Shown piece by piece: positions 34,691 through 43,114 of a stretch of DNA of 64,000 nucleotides. Source of the stretch: Demequina maris (GTDB lineage: Bacteria; Actinomycetota; Actinomycetes; Actinomycetales; Demequinaceae); assembly GCF_000971155.1 (NCBI RefSeq), contig NZ_BBLX01000012.1, positions 1 through 64,000 of the forward strand, read 5' to 3'. The position numbers and the translations under genes are program-made. Below the pieces are notes generated by a model. That model made no database searches. It was given only the letters and a program-made list of their open reading frames with translations, and had not been told where the DNA came from. Within the stretch, counting starts at the first letter, position 1. Every line of letters begins with the position of its first letter.

Positions 34691-36574
34691 CTAGTCCGCC
34701 TGCTGGGCCGCGAGCCGGGCGTAGAGCCCCTCCGCCGCGACCAGCTCGGCGTGCGAGCCGGACTCGACGATCCGGCCGCGCTCGACGACGTGGATGACGT
34801 CCGCGCCCCTGATCGTGGAGAGACGATGCGCGACCACCAGGGTCGTGCGGCCCACCGCCGCACGGTCGAGGGCGGCCTGCACCACGCGCTCGGAGACGGT
34901 GTCGAGCGCGCTCGTGGCCTCGTCGAGCAGCAGCACCGGCGGGTCCTTGAGCAGCACGCGCGCGATCGCGACGCGCTGCTTCTCGCCGCCCGACAGCCGG
35001 TAGCCGCGCTCCCCCACGATCGTGTCGTAGCCGTCCTCGAAGCCCAGGATCGCGTCGTGGATGTCGGCCCGGCGGCACGCGTCCTCGAGCTCGGCGTCGG
35101 TCGCGTCGGGCCGGGCGTAGCGGAGGTTCTCCGCGATGGTGGCGTGGAAGAGGTAGGTCTCCTGGCTCACGACGCCCACGTGCTCGACGACGGACTCGTG
35201 CCGCAGCCGGCGCACGTCCTCGCCCGCGAAGCGCACCTCGCCGCCGCTCGCCTCGTGCAGGCGCGCCGCCAGGTATACGACGGTGGTCTTGCCCGCGCCC
35301 GACGGCCCCACGAAGGCGTGCGTGGTGCCGGGCTCGACCCGGAAGGACACGCCGTCCAGGGTGGGCGGCGCATCGTCCCGCGTGCCCGGGTAGCGGAAGA
35401 CGACCTCGCGGAACTCGACCGCGCCGATGGGACCGGGCGCGTCCTCGACCGGGACCGCGTCCTCGGCGTCGCGGATGGCGGGCTCGAGGTCGAGGTACTC
35501 GAAGATGCGGGCGAAGAGCGCGCGCGACGTCTGCACCTCGAGCGCGACGCGCATGAGCGCCATGAGCGGGAACAGCAGGCGTGCCTGCACCGCCGTGAAG
35601 GCGACGATGGTGCCGGCCGTGACCGCGGTGGAGCCGCGGTCCATGAGCGCGCCCGCCGCGAGGTAGATGACCGCCGGGACCGACGACATCACCACGGACA
35701 CGAGCCCGAAGAACCACTGGCCGGTCATGGCCTGCTGGACCTGGAGGCGGATCTGGGTCGCGTTCTCCTTGCGGAAGCGGTCGGTCTCGAGGCGCTGCCG
35801 GTTGTAGACCTTCGACAGCATGATGCCGCTGACCGACAGGGTCTCCTGGGTGATGGCCGTGAGCTCCGAGAGCGACTCCTGCGTGCGGCCGGCGATGCGG
35901 GCGCGCACGCGGCCGACGCGCCGCTGCACCACGACGAGCGCGGGCATGAGGATCACCGCGAGGATCGTGAGCCGCCAGTCGAGCAGCACCATCGCGACGA
36001 GGCTCGCCAGCACGGTGACGGTGTTGCCGACGATGCTCGACACGAACGTGGTGAGCACCCCGGAGACGCCGCCCACGTCGTTCTGCAGGCGCGACTGGAT
36101 CACGCCCGTCTTGGTGCGCGTGAAGAACGCGAGCTCCATCGACTGCAGGCGCGCGAACAGCTGCTCCCGCAGGTCTCCCGTGACGCGGTTGCCCACGGAC
36201 GACGTGAGATACGTCTGCCAGATCTGCAGGCCCGCCGCGACGAGGTAGATCGCGATCATCACGCCGACGAGCTCGGCGAGCAGGCCCAGCTGGACGTCGC
36301 CCGAGGCGGGGAACAGCGCGTTGTCGAAGATGCGCTCGACGATGAGCGGCGGGATCACCGTCGCGCCCGCGGCCGCGACCACGAGGACCGCGGTGGTGAC
36401 GAGCGCGCCACGGTAGGGCCGGAACAGCGCGACGACGCGCGGCCACAGGTCGGGGATGTCGGGCGCCTCGGCGTTGAGGGCGCGCTGGGCGTCCTCGTCG
36501 CGGCTCGCGATGCCGCGGCCGGGCATGCCGCCCATGGCGGCGCGGCGGCTGCCGGCGGGCGCGGGATGGCTCAT
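34691..36574 (-). CDS. ABC exporter, fused permease and ATPase
   Basis: This 627-residue half-transporter has a transmembrane domain of six helices at residues 50-340 and a nucleotide-binding domain at 370-620. Walker A is GPSGAGKTT, the signature is LSGGEKQR, Walker B is LLLDEATSALD, and the H-loop is VVAHRLS. It would work as a homodimer, since no partner half-transporter is adjacent. The MsbA/multidrug-like type fits lipid or drug export. The substrate is unknown. It diverges from the secreted protease gene. Confidence 0.92.
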   Translation of the reverse strand: MSHPAPAGSRRAAMGGMPGRGIASRDEDAQRALNAEAPDIPDLWPRVVALFRPYRGALVTTAVLVVAAAGATVIPPLIVERIFDNALFPASGDVQLGLLAELVGVMIAIYLVAAGLQIWQTYLTSSVGNRVTGDLREQLFARLQSMELAFFTRTKTGVIQSRLQNDVGGVSGVLTTFVSSIVGNTVTVLASLVAMVLLDWRLTILAVILMPALVVVQRRVGRVRARIAGRTQESLSELTAITQETLSVSGIMLSKVYNRQRLETDRFRKENATQIRLQVQQAMTGQWFFGLVSVVMSSVPAVIYLAAGALMDRGSTAVTAGTIVAFTAVQARLLFPLMALMRVALEVQTSRALFARIFEYLDLEPAIRDAEDAVPVEDAPGPIGAVEFREVVFRYPGTRDDAPPTLDGVSFRVEPGTTHAFVGPSGAGKTTVVYLAARLHEASGGEVRFAGEDVRRLRHESVVEHVGVVSQETYLFHATIAENLRYARPDATDAELEDACRRADIHDAILGFEDGYDTIVGERGYRLSGGEKQRVAIARVLLKDPPVLLLDEATSALDTVSERVVQAALDRAAVGRTTLVVAHRLSTIRGADVIHVVERGRIVESGSHAELVAAEGLYARLAAQQAD

Positions 36575-36653
36575 GTCGACAGCCTAGGTCCCCTGGCAGA
36601 CGCCGAAGTCTAGGGCTTTGATGACAATTGCGCGTTCCGAGATGTTTTGCCCC

Positions 36654-36659
36654 TAACGT
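36654..36659 (+). promoter_or_regulatory. -10 element of the secreted protease gene
   Basis: TAACGT lies 46 bases before ATG 36705 in a relatively AT-rich stretch. AAGGAAGGA supplies the ribosome site. No convincing -35 is seen at standard spacing. Confidence 0.4.
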
Positions 36660-36704
36660 GGCGTTCCGGACCCACCCCGGGGTCCGACTCAAGGAAGGAA
36701 CGCA

Positions 36705-37586
36705 ATGACCCGCAGGATCCTTACCCTGGGCACCGTCGCCGCCGCCACCCTGGCAGCAGCGGTCGCCACCCCCGCCGCCGCCGTGACCGATGGCGACTTC
36801 GACGGGAACGGCCACCCCAACGTCGGGATGATCGCGTTCTACGCGCCCGACTCCGCCGGAGACGTCTACCGCTACCGCTGCAGCGCAACGCTCGTCTCCC
36901 CGACCGTGCTGCTCACCGCCGCGCACTGCACCGACGGCACGGTGGGCGACACCATCGTGAGCTTCGACCCCGTGATCGCCGAGGAGCCGCCGAGCGGCCT
37001 GCCCGAGGCCGACCCCAAGACCGGCTACAACGGCGACCAGATCGACGCGCAGGGCCGCACGTGGGAGTCCGGCACCGCGCACACCGCGCCCGGCTACTCG
37101 GACTTCACCGACCTCAAGAACTGGAACGACTACGGCGTCGTGGTCCTCGACGACCCGATCACGGACATCGAGCCCGCGACGATCGCCCCGACCGGCTACC
37201 TCGACACGTTCAAGCAGCCGAAGCTCAACAAGACGATCTTCACGACGGTGGGCTACGGCACCGAGGTCCGCAAGGCCGAGAGCGGCCCGCAGAAGCCCAC
37301 GCCGATGTCGTACCCGATCATCCGCCGCGTCGCGCAGGAGCCGGGCCAGAAGCTCACGCCGCAGATCCTGCAGGTCAACGGCAACGGCAACGACAACCGC
37401 GGCACCGGCGGCACGTGCTTCGGCGACTCCGGCGGTCCGACCTTCAAGGACGGCTACCTCGTCGCGGTGACCAGCTACGGCTACACGTCGAACTGCCGGT
37501 ACCTCGACGGCCTCCAGCGCGTCGACATCGACGAGGCGGCGGACTTCCTCGCCGAGTACGGGGTCGAGCCCGCCACGCTCGGCTGA
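36705..37586 (+). CDS. Secreted trypsin-like serine protease (S1 family)
   Basis: This is a 293-residue protein with a Sec signal peptide (MTRRILTLGTVAAATLAAAV, cleavage likely after TPAAA). The chymotrypsin-fold triad follows: His in LLTAAHC, Asp in NDYGVVVLDD, Ser in CFGDSGGP. Cys pairs flanking the His and Ser suggest disulfides. There is no clear propeptide; VTDGDFDGNGHPNVG follows the signal directly. It would act outside the cell on proteins or as a defence or nutrition protease. AAGGAAGGA precedes the ATG. Confidence 0.9.
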   Translation: MTRRILTLGTVAAATLAAAVATPAAAVTDGDFDGNGHPNVGMIAFYAPDSAGDVYRYRCSATLVSPTVLLTAAHCTDGTVGDTIVSFDPVIAEEPPSGLPEADPKTGYNGDQIDAQGRTWESGTAHTAPGYSDFTDLKNWNDYGVVVLDDPITDIEPATIAPTGYLDTFKQPKLNKTIFTTVGYGTEVRKAESGPQKPTPMSYPIIRRVAQEPGQKLTPQILQVNGNGNDNRGTGGTCFGDSGGPTFKDGYLVAVTSYGYTSNCRYLDGLQRVDIDEAADFLAEYGVEPATLG

Positions 37587-37600
37587 CCCCCGCATCGTCC

Positions 37601-37631
37601 GGCGGCCGTCCCCGACGCGGGGGCGGCCGCC
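37601..37631 (+). terminator. Protease gene terminator
   Basis: GGCGGCCGTCCCC and GGGGGCGGCCGCC form a 13-bp stem with one G-T pair and a 5-nt loop. A CGCATCGTCC motif separates it from the stop codon. Confidence 0.78.
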
Positions 37632-37640
37632 GGCCCGTGC

Positions 37641-37646
37641 CAGACT
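37641..37646 (+). promoter_or_regulatory. Leaderless -10 element of trmL
   Basis: CAGACT lies exactly six bases before ATG 37653, with no Shine-Dalgarno. The identical hexamer and spacing occurs before the aminopeptidase gene at 47895. Confidence 0.45.
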
Positions 37647-37652
37647 GGCGCC

Positions 37653-38129
37653 ATGCCCCCCGCCCTGCCGTCGATCGCCTTCTTCGAGCCCCGCATCCCC
37701 GAGAACACGGGCAACGCGATCCGCCTGTCGGCGGTCACCGGCGCGCCGCTGCGCCTGGTCGAACCGCTCGGCTTCGAGCTCGAGGACTCGAAGCTCCGCC
37801 GCGCCGGGCTGGACTACCACGACCTCGCGAACGTCACCGTGCATGCCGACCTCGACGCGATGCTCGACGCGCTGCCCGAGGCGCGTGTGTTCGCCTTCAC
37901 CGCCCGCGCCGGCACCGTCTACACGGACATCGCGTACGAGCCGGGCGACATCCTGATGTTCGGGCCCGAGCCCACGGGGCTGCCCGAGGACGTCATGGAC
38001 CACCCGCGCGTGACGTCGCGGGTGCGCATCCCGATGCTCGCGAGCCGGCGCTCGCTCAACCTCGCGAACTGCGCGTCGATCGTCATCTACGAGGCCGCGC
38101 GCCAACTCGGCTTCGGCGACATGGAGTGA
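37653..38129 (+). CDS. trmL: tRNA (cytidine(34)-2'-O)-methyltransferase
   Basis: This 158-residue SPOUT methyltransferase methylates the wobble nucleotide of leucine tRNAs using SAM. The family motifs are FEPRIPENTGNAIRL at the N-terminus, MFGPEPTGLP in the knot, and RSLNLANCASIVIYEAARQ at the C-terminus. The start is apparently leaderless. It converges on the MarR gene, with six bases between stops. Confidence 0.94.
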   Translation: MPPALPSIAFFEPRIPENTGNAIRLSAVTGAPLRLVEPLGFELEDSKLRRAGLDYHDLANVTVHADLDAMLDALPEARVFAFTARAGTVYTDIAYEPGDILMFGPEPTGLPEDVMDHPRVTSRVRIPMLASRRSLNLANCASIVIYEAARQLGFGDME

Positions 38130-38135
38130 GCGGGC

Positions 38136-38591
38136 TCAGATCCCCAGCTCGCGCAGCTCGGTGACCTCGGGCTCCCCCGCCGCACGCGCGAAGGCCTCCA
38201 TGCCCACGCGCACCGCCTCCTGATCCTCGGGCGAGGCCGAGGCGAGGATCTCGCGCAGCATCTCCCGGCGCGTCTCCGTCACGGTCGCGACCAGCTCGGC
38301 GCCGGCCTCGGAGAGGTCGACGTGCACCTCGCGACGGTTGTCCGGCGCCTCGGACCGCGTGATCCAGCCGCCCGTGCGGAGGCGCTCGACCGTGCGCGTG
38401 AGCGTCGACGGGTGGATGCCGATGCGCTCGGCCAGGTCGCCCATCCGCTGCGGCCCCGAGGTCGAGAGCACGACGAGCACGCGGAACTGGGGGACGGTGA
38501 CCTCGGCGAGTGCCGGCGCGAGCGAGCGCGCGACGATGCCGAGCAGGGCACGGGAGGCGACCAGGGTCGCGGCGGTGGCGTCGGGGTGCAC
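38136..38591 (-). CDS. MarR family transcriptional regulator
   Basis: This 151-residue winged-helix repressor has its recognition region near residues 48-78 (QRMGDLAERIGIHPSTLTRTVERLRTGGWI). The wing (SEAPDNRREVHVDLSEAG) and C-terminal dimerisation helices follow. The start is GTG 38591. It diverges from the ClC gene with only 70 bases between starts, so control of that channel is likely. I could not define a clean operator in that spacer. Confidence 0.87.
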   Translation of the reverse strand: MHPDATAATLVASRALLGIVARSLAPALAEVTVPQFRVLVVLSTSGPQRMGDLAERIGIHPSTLTRTVERLRTGGWITRSEAPDNRREVHVDLSEAGAELVATVTETRREMLREILASASPEDQEAVRVGMEAFARAAGEPEVTELRELGI

Positions 38592-38661
38592 GGCTCCACC
38601 GTAGCGTCACACGTCTGCTAGGGTCCAAAGGTTGCTTCCGTACAAACGTGAGGATCTCCCG

Positions 38662-40422
38662 TTGTCCGCGCATGCCGCCACCCGGCCCGACCGCGCGTGG
38701 TCGTTCGCCCGGTTCCGCCGCTCCGAGAACACCGTGCTCATCGCCCTGGCCCTCGTCGTGGGCATCCTCGGCGGCTTCGGCGCGATCGCCTTCCGCTGGC
38801 TCGTCGAGACCGCGACCTGGATCTTCACCGGGCACGCGGACTACGCCGGCACCACCGGCCACCCCGCCCACCCGTGGCTGCCGTGGCTCGGCGGGTTCTT
38901 CGTGGTGCTCACCCCGGTCGTCGGCGGCCTCATCTACGGCCCGCTGGTGCAGCGCTTCGCCCGCGAGGCGCGCGGCCACGGCGTTCCCGAGGTGATGTAC
39001 GCGATCCACCGCCGCGGCGGCCGGATCCCCGCGCGCGTCGCGTTCGTCAAGGCGCTCGCCTCGGCCGTCACCATCGGGTCGGGCGGCTCGGTGGGACGCG
39101 AGGGGCCCATCGTCCAGATCGGCTCCGCGCTGGGCTCGTCGCTCGCCCGCGCCGCCCGGCTCGACGAGAACGGCGTGCGCATGCTCGTGGCCTGCGGCGC
39201 CGCGGGCGGCATCGCGGCGACGTTCAACGCGCCGATCGCGGGCGTGTTCTTCGCCTTCGAGCTGCTGCTCGGCACGCTCGCCGCGCGCTCGATCGGCGCG
39301 ATCGTCATCTCCGCCGTCACCGCATCGGTCATCGGGCGCGTGTTCCTGGGCGACGAGCCGTTCCTGGTGCTGCCCGAGTTCAGCGTCGGCCACCTGGGCG
39401 AGTACGGGCTCTACGTCGTCCTCGGCGTGCTCGCGGCGCTCGTCGGCGTGACCTTCACCCGGGTGCTCTACAAGATCGAGGACCTGTGCGACGCCGCGTG
39501 GCGCGGCCCCGAGTGGGCGCGCCCCGCGGTGGGCGGCCTGCTGCTCGGCCTGCTGCTGCTCGCGCTGCCGCAGATGTACGGCGTCGGCTACCCCGTGCTC
39601 GAAGGCGCGGTCATGGGCCGGTATGCGATCGGCTTCCTCGTGATCCTGCTCGTGGGCAAGATCGTCGCCACCTCGCTCACCATCGGCATCGGCGGCTCGG
39701 GCGGCGTGTTCGCGCCGTCGCTGTTCCTGGGCGCGATGCTCGGCGCAGCCTTCGGACAGGGGGCCGATGCGCTGATGCCGGGCCTCGACCTGGACCCAGG
39801 CGCGTACGCCGTGGTGGGCATGGCCGCGGTCTTCGCCGGCGCCTCACGCGCGCCCATCACGGCCGTGCTGATCATCTTCGAGCTCTCCGGCGAGTACACG
39901 ATCATCCTGCCGCTCATGCTCGCCGTCGCCGTGTCGACCCTACTCTCGGGCCGGCTCTCGCACGACTCGATCTACACGCTGAAGCTGCGCCGCCGCGGCA
40001 TCGACATCACGCGCCGCGCGGACACCCGCGTGCTCGCCGGATCGACGGTGAGCGACCTCATGTCCGCCGCTCCCCCGACCCTGCGCCGCGGACTGCCCGC
40101 CGCGGACGCGGTCGGAGCGCTCGTCGCCGCCCGCCGCCACACGCTCCCCGTGGTCGACCGCGACGGCGCCTATCTCGGGGTCGTCACGTCCTCGGCGGCC
40201 GCCGGCGCCGTCACGGGGGACGACGACGCCGCCGAGGTCATCGTGGGCCAGCTGCTCGAGCGCCGCCCCGGCGTCGCCCCCACCGACGCGCTGGACGACG
40301 TGCTCGAGGGCCTGCTCGACGACGAGGGCGCGGACGGCCTCGCGGTCGTCGAGGACGGCACGCTCGTCGGGTGGCTGCAGCAGGACGCGGTGCTGCGCCG
40401 CCTCGCGTCCGCGGCCGTGTGA
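38662..40422 (+). CDS. ClC-type chloride channel/transporter with CBS domains
   Basis: This is a 586-residue ClC protein of about ten helices. The selectivity motifs are GHGVPEVMYA, GGSVGREGPIVQIG (containing the gating Glu) and GIGGSGGVFAPSLFLG. Two CBS domains occupy about residues 445-585 (VSDLMSAAPPTLRRG onwards). The gating glutamate suggests a Cl-/H+ antiporter or gated channel. I prefer TTG 38662 (SAHAATRPD), with GTGAGGA upstream; an alternative TTG at 38632 would add ten residues. It diverges from a MarR gene that may regulate it, perhaps for acid or osmotic stress. Confidence 0.9.
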   Translation: MSAHAATRPDRAWSFARFRRSENTVLIALALVVGILGGFGAIAFRWLVETATWIFTGHADYAGTTGHPAHPWLPWLGGFFVVLTPVVGGLIYGPLVQRFAREARGHGVPEVMYAIHRRGGRIPARVAFVKALASAVTIGSGGSVGREGPIVQIGSALGSSLARAARLDENGVRMLVACGAAGGIAATFNAPIAGVFFAFELLLGTLAARSIGAIVISAVTASVIGRVFLGDEPFLVLPEFSVGHLGEYGLYVVLGVLAALVGVTFTRVLYKIEDLCDAAWRGPEWARPAVGGLLLGLLLLALPQMYGVGYPVLEGAVMGRYAIGFLVILLVGKIVATSLTIGIGGSGGVFAPSLFLGAMLGAAFGQGADALMPGLDLDPGAYAVVGMAAVFAGASRAPITAVLIIFELSGEYTIILPLMLAVAVSTLLSGRLSHDSIYTLKLRRRGIDITRRADTRVLAGSTVSDLMSAAPPTLRRGLPAADAVGALVAARRHTLPVVDRDGAYLGVVTSSAAAGAVTGDDDAAEVIVGQLLERRPGVAPTDALDDVLEGLLDDEGADGLAVVEDGTLVGWLQQDAVLRRLASAAV

Positions 40423-40490
40423 CGTGAGCGCGGGACGTCGGCGCCGGCCCGGGCGGTTGCTACCCTCGTCGTGATCGAAGGGACCCCCGC

Positions 40491-41078
40491 ATGACGCTTC
40501 GCCTCCTGCCCGCCTGGACCGCCGCCGCCGTCGGCGCCGCGGTGGTGCTCGCCGGCTGCACGCCGCTGGCCTCGGACGCCGAGCCCAGCGCGGACGCGTC
40601 GTCGCTGACGGACCCGACCGTGTCCGCGGTCGCGACCGCGCCCGCGGGCACCCCCGACCCGTGCGACGTCATGACCCTCAAGACGCTCAACAAGATCGTC
40701 GGGCTCAAGATGGCGGACGGCGAGTTCAACTCGAGCCTGTCCTACGAGGGTCGCAACATCTGCGAGTGGCGCCCGCACAACGAGGAGCGCTCCGAGCCGC
40801 GCGTCCAGGTCGAGATCAACTGGGAGTACCCGGACGCGGCGCGTCACCGCGAGCTCGCCGAGGCGGTCTTCGGCAAGACCTTCACGGTGCAGAAGGAGAT
40901 CAAGGGCGCCACGGACGCGTACGCGCTGCCGAGCCGCCGCACCATCGGCATGGGCGTCGACGAGTACTTCGTGAAGGTCTCCTACATCCAGCCCGGGCGC
41001 AAGGAGGGCAAGGCGATGACCCTCGCGATCGCGCGCGAGGTCGCCGCGAGCCTCAACCCGGAGGCCGCCGAGGGCTGA
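40491..41078 (+). CDS. DUF3558-like lipoprotein, copy 2
   Basis: This 195-residue exported lipoprotein has a signal peptide with lipobox LAGC at about residue 23, followed by a Ser/Ala/Thr-rich linker to residue 55. The domain starts TPDPCDVMTLKTLNKIVG, and its second Cys lies in RNICEWRPHN. Equal length and the shared PDPCD...C pattern make it a paralogue of the gene at 32213. It lies 108 bp upstream of the ECF sigma gene on the same strand. TACCCT is a candidate -10. Confidence 0.7.
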   Translation: MTLRLLPAWTAAAVGAAVVLAGCTPLASDAEPSADASSLTDPTVSAVATAPAGTPDPCDVMTLKTLNKIVGLKMADGEFNSSLSYEGRNICEWRPHNEERSEPRVQVEINWEYPDAARHRELAEAVFGKTFTVQKEIKGATDAYALPSRRTIGMGVDEYFVKVSYIQPGRKEGKAMTLAIAREVAASLNPEAAEG

Positions 41079-41186
41079 TTTCGGCCTCCGCCGCATCGTC
41101 CGCTAGGGTCCCGGCAACACTCGGCGGGACGGGCCCCCAACCTTTTCGGCATCCTGTCGCGTCCTAGGGGCGATCTGGGGGTGACG

Positions 41187-41726
41187 ATGACGCGTTGGGA
41201 GCCGATGCTCCTCGAGCTGGGGTCGCAGCGCCGCGGACGGCTGCTGTCGTTCGCGACGATGCTCGCGGGCCCGTCCGAGGCCGACGACCTGGTGCAGGAC
41301 GCCGTGATCGCGGTGTTCTCCAAGCACCGCGGATTCGAGTCCGTCGCGCAGGCCGAGCAGTACGTACGCCGCGCGATCGCGACGCGCTTCATCGACGGGA
41401 CGCGCAAGCGTGCGGCCGAGCGTGAGCGGATGCGCCGCACGGCCGTGCCCGAGGCGGTCGCCGACCACGCGGAGCGCGTCGCCACCGGCGAGGCGCTGGA
41501 CGATGCGCTGGCCACCCTGGCGCCCCGGGTGCGGGCCTGCGTGGTGCTGAGGTTCGTCGAGGACATGTCGATCCGCGAGACCGCTCACGTGCTGGGCCTG
41601 TCGGAGGGCGCGGTCAAGCGCTACGTCTCGGACGGGCTCAAGGCGCTCAACACGACGCTCGGCACCCGGGAGGCGCTGGGCGAGGTCGAGGCGGCCCCCG
41701 TGACCGCGAACGGAGGTGCGCGATGA
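41187..41726 (+). CDS. ECF sigma factor (SigE-like family)
   Basis: This 179-residue sigma factor has region 2 at residues 20-80 (FATMLAGPSEADDLVQDAVIAVF, YVRRAIATRFID). Region 4 is at residues 110-160 (LAPRVRACVVLRFVEDMSIRETAHVLGLSEGAVKRYVSDGL) with the DNA-binding helix-turn-helix. ATG 41187 is favoured, with GGGGG seven bases upstream; GTG 41181 is possible. The stop overlaps the next ATG (ATGA), so it is coupled to the membrane protein that probably controls it. Confidence 0.9.
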   Translation: MTRWEPMLLELGSQRRGRLLSFATMLAGPSEADDLVQDAVIAVFSKHRGFESVAQAEQYVRRAIATRFIDGTRKRAAERERMRRTAVPEAVADHAERVATGEALDDALATLAPRVRACVVLRFVEDMSIRETAHVLGLSEGAVKRYVSDGLKALNTTLGTREALGEVEAAPVTANGGAR

Positions 41727-43069
41727 GCGAGCTGCGCGACATGTTCCACGAGCGCGACGCGCGCCTGGCGGCCTCGCTGCGCGACGCCGACGAGTTCGAC
41801 GTCCCCGGCACCCGCACCGTGGTCAAGCGACGCCGGCGGGTCCGCGCCGCGGTCACGTCGGTGGCGTCCGTCCTCGTGGTCGCCGCGGTCGGCGCCGGCG
41901 CGTACGCGCTGGCCCCTGACCGTGCGCCCGCCCCCGTCGCGGTGACGCCGTCCGCCTCCGCGACGCCGACGCCGACCCCCTCGATCTCCACGTCGCCGAC
42001 GGCGACGCCCAGCCCGGAGCCGACCTTCGACGACCCCGGCTTCGCGGGCACGGTCACCGAGTCCGAGCACCTGCCCTCGGCCGAGGCGATCACCCCCGAG
42101 GTGTGGGCCTCCGCCGGATCCGGCTGGAGCCTCGTCACGTACCAGGAGCGCTGGTACGACGGCGAGGACTGGCCGACCGGCCCTCAGGTCGTCTACCTGA
42201 TCTCGCCCCACGGCGACCGCTACCAGCTGATCGAGCTGCCCGGCGACGTCGCCTACGAGGTCTACGGCTGGGAGCCGGGCGCGACCGCCGCGACCGCCGT
42301 GCGGACCTCGGGAGAGGGTCTCGCGCCCGAGGCCTTCTCGACCTTCGGGACGCTCGACCTGGTGACGGGCGCGTACTCCGACGGCACGGAGGACATCCCG
42401 GAGGGCCTGGGGTGGTGGAGCAGGCTCACGCTCGACGAGGCAGGCGCCCCCGTGTTCCGGGCCGGCTCGCTCGGCTTCGACTCGCCTTCCATGTACTTCA
42501 CCCTCGACGGCGGCACCACCGCCGCATGGCCGCCCGCCGCGGACCTCCCGGTCGCGCTGTCGCAGGTCCAGAGCGACGGCGACTGGTGCCTCCTCCGCAC
42601 CTCGTTCCCGGACGGGTCGCGAGCGTTCGACTGTGCGGACGGCGACCACACCAGCCTGCTGCGGCTCGACGCCGACGGTGGCACGACCGTGCTGCATTCG
42701 GGCTCCTACAACGAGAGCCTGGGAGCCACCGGCGCGGCGACCGTGGTCGGCGGCCACCTCGTCGTCGAGGCCGGGCAGGCCGGCTACGACTGGTGCCCCA
42801 CCGGTCTCTACGAGCTCGACGGCGGGACCCTCACGGAGGTGCCCGGCACGGGCGACGAGGTCCACCCGGGCCCGAGCATCTGGCGCTTCGCCGGCTCGTC
42901 CGGTCCGGTGCTCTACACCGAGGTGACCGCCGGCTGCGGCGGCGACTCGAGCCCGCGCGTCCTCGTGGCGGCCGATCTCGACACCGGCGAATGGACCGAG
43001 CTCGTCCCGTTCCCGTCGGGGGGCATCGACATCGTCGACTCCGTCACCAGCGTCGTCGTAGTGCCGTAG
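41723..43069 (+). CDS. Single-pass membrane partner of the ECF sigma factor (anti-sigma candidate)
   Basis: This 448-residue protein has a charged N-terminal cytoplasmic stretch of about 35 residues (MSELRDMFHERDARLAASL). A KRRRR anchor and one transmembrane helix at about 42-62 follow, then a Pro/Ser/Thr linker. The large outer domain has repeated short strands suggestive of a beta-propeller and four or more Cys. No standard zinc-binding anti-sigma motif (HxxxCxxC) is present, so anti-sigma activity is inferred from the overlap and topology alone. The long outer domain might sense an envelope signal. Confidence 0.65.
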   Translation: MSELRDMFHERDARLAASLRDADEFDVPGTRTVVKRRRRVRAAVTSVASVLVVAAVGAGAYALAPDRAPAPVAVTPSASATPTPTPSISTSPTATPSPEPTFDDPGFAGTVTESEHLPSAEAITPEVWASAGSGWSLVTYQERWYDGEDWPTGPQVVYLISPHGDRYQLIELPGDVAYEVYGWEPGATAATAVRTSGEGLAPEAFSTFGTLDLVTGAYSDGTEDIPEGLGWWSRLTLDEAGAPVFRAGSLGFDSPSMYFTLDGGTTAAWPPAADLPVALSQVQSDGDWCLLRTSFPDGSRAFDCADGDHTSLLRLDADGGTTVLHSGSYNESLGATGAATVVGGHLVVEAGQAGYDWCPTGLYELDGGTLTEVPGTGDEVHPGPSIWRFAGSSGPVLYTEVTAGCGGDSSPRVLVAADLDTGEWTELVPFPSGGIDIVDSVTSVVVVP

Positions 43070-43114
43070 CCGCCACGGCGACGCGAGGCCCCTGCCGCAT
43101 CGTCCCCGCGGGCG

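Noticed and set aside
34422..38105. A 1227-residue minus-strand open frame over the ABC exporter, protease and trmL
   Set aside because: Antisense or out-of-frame to three genes with full catalytic motifs; no homology features of its own.
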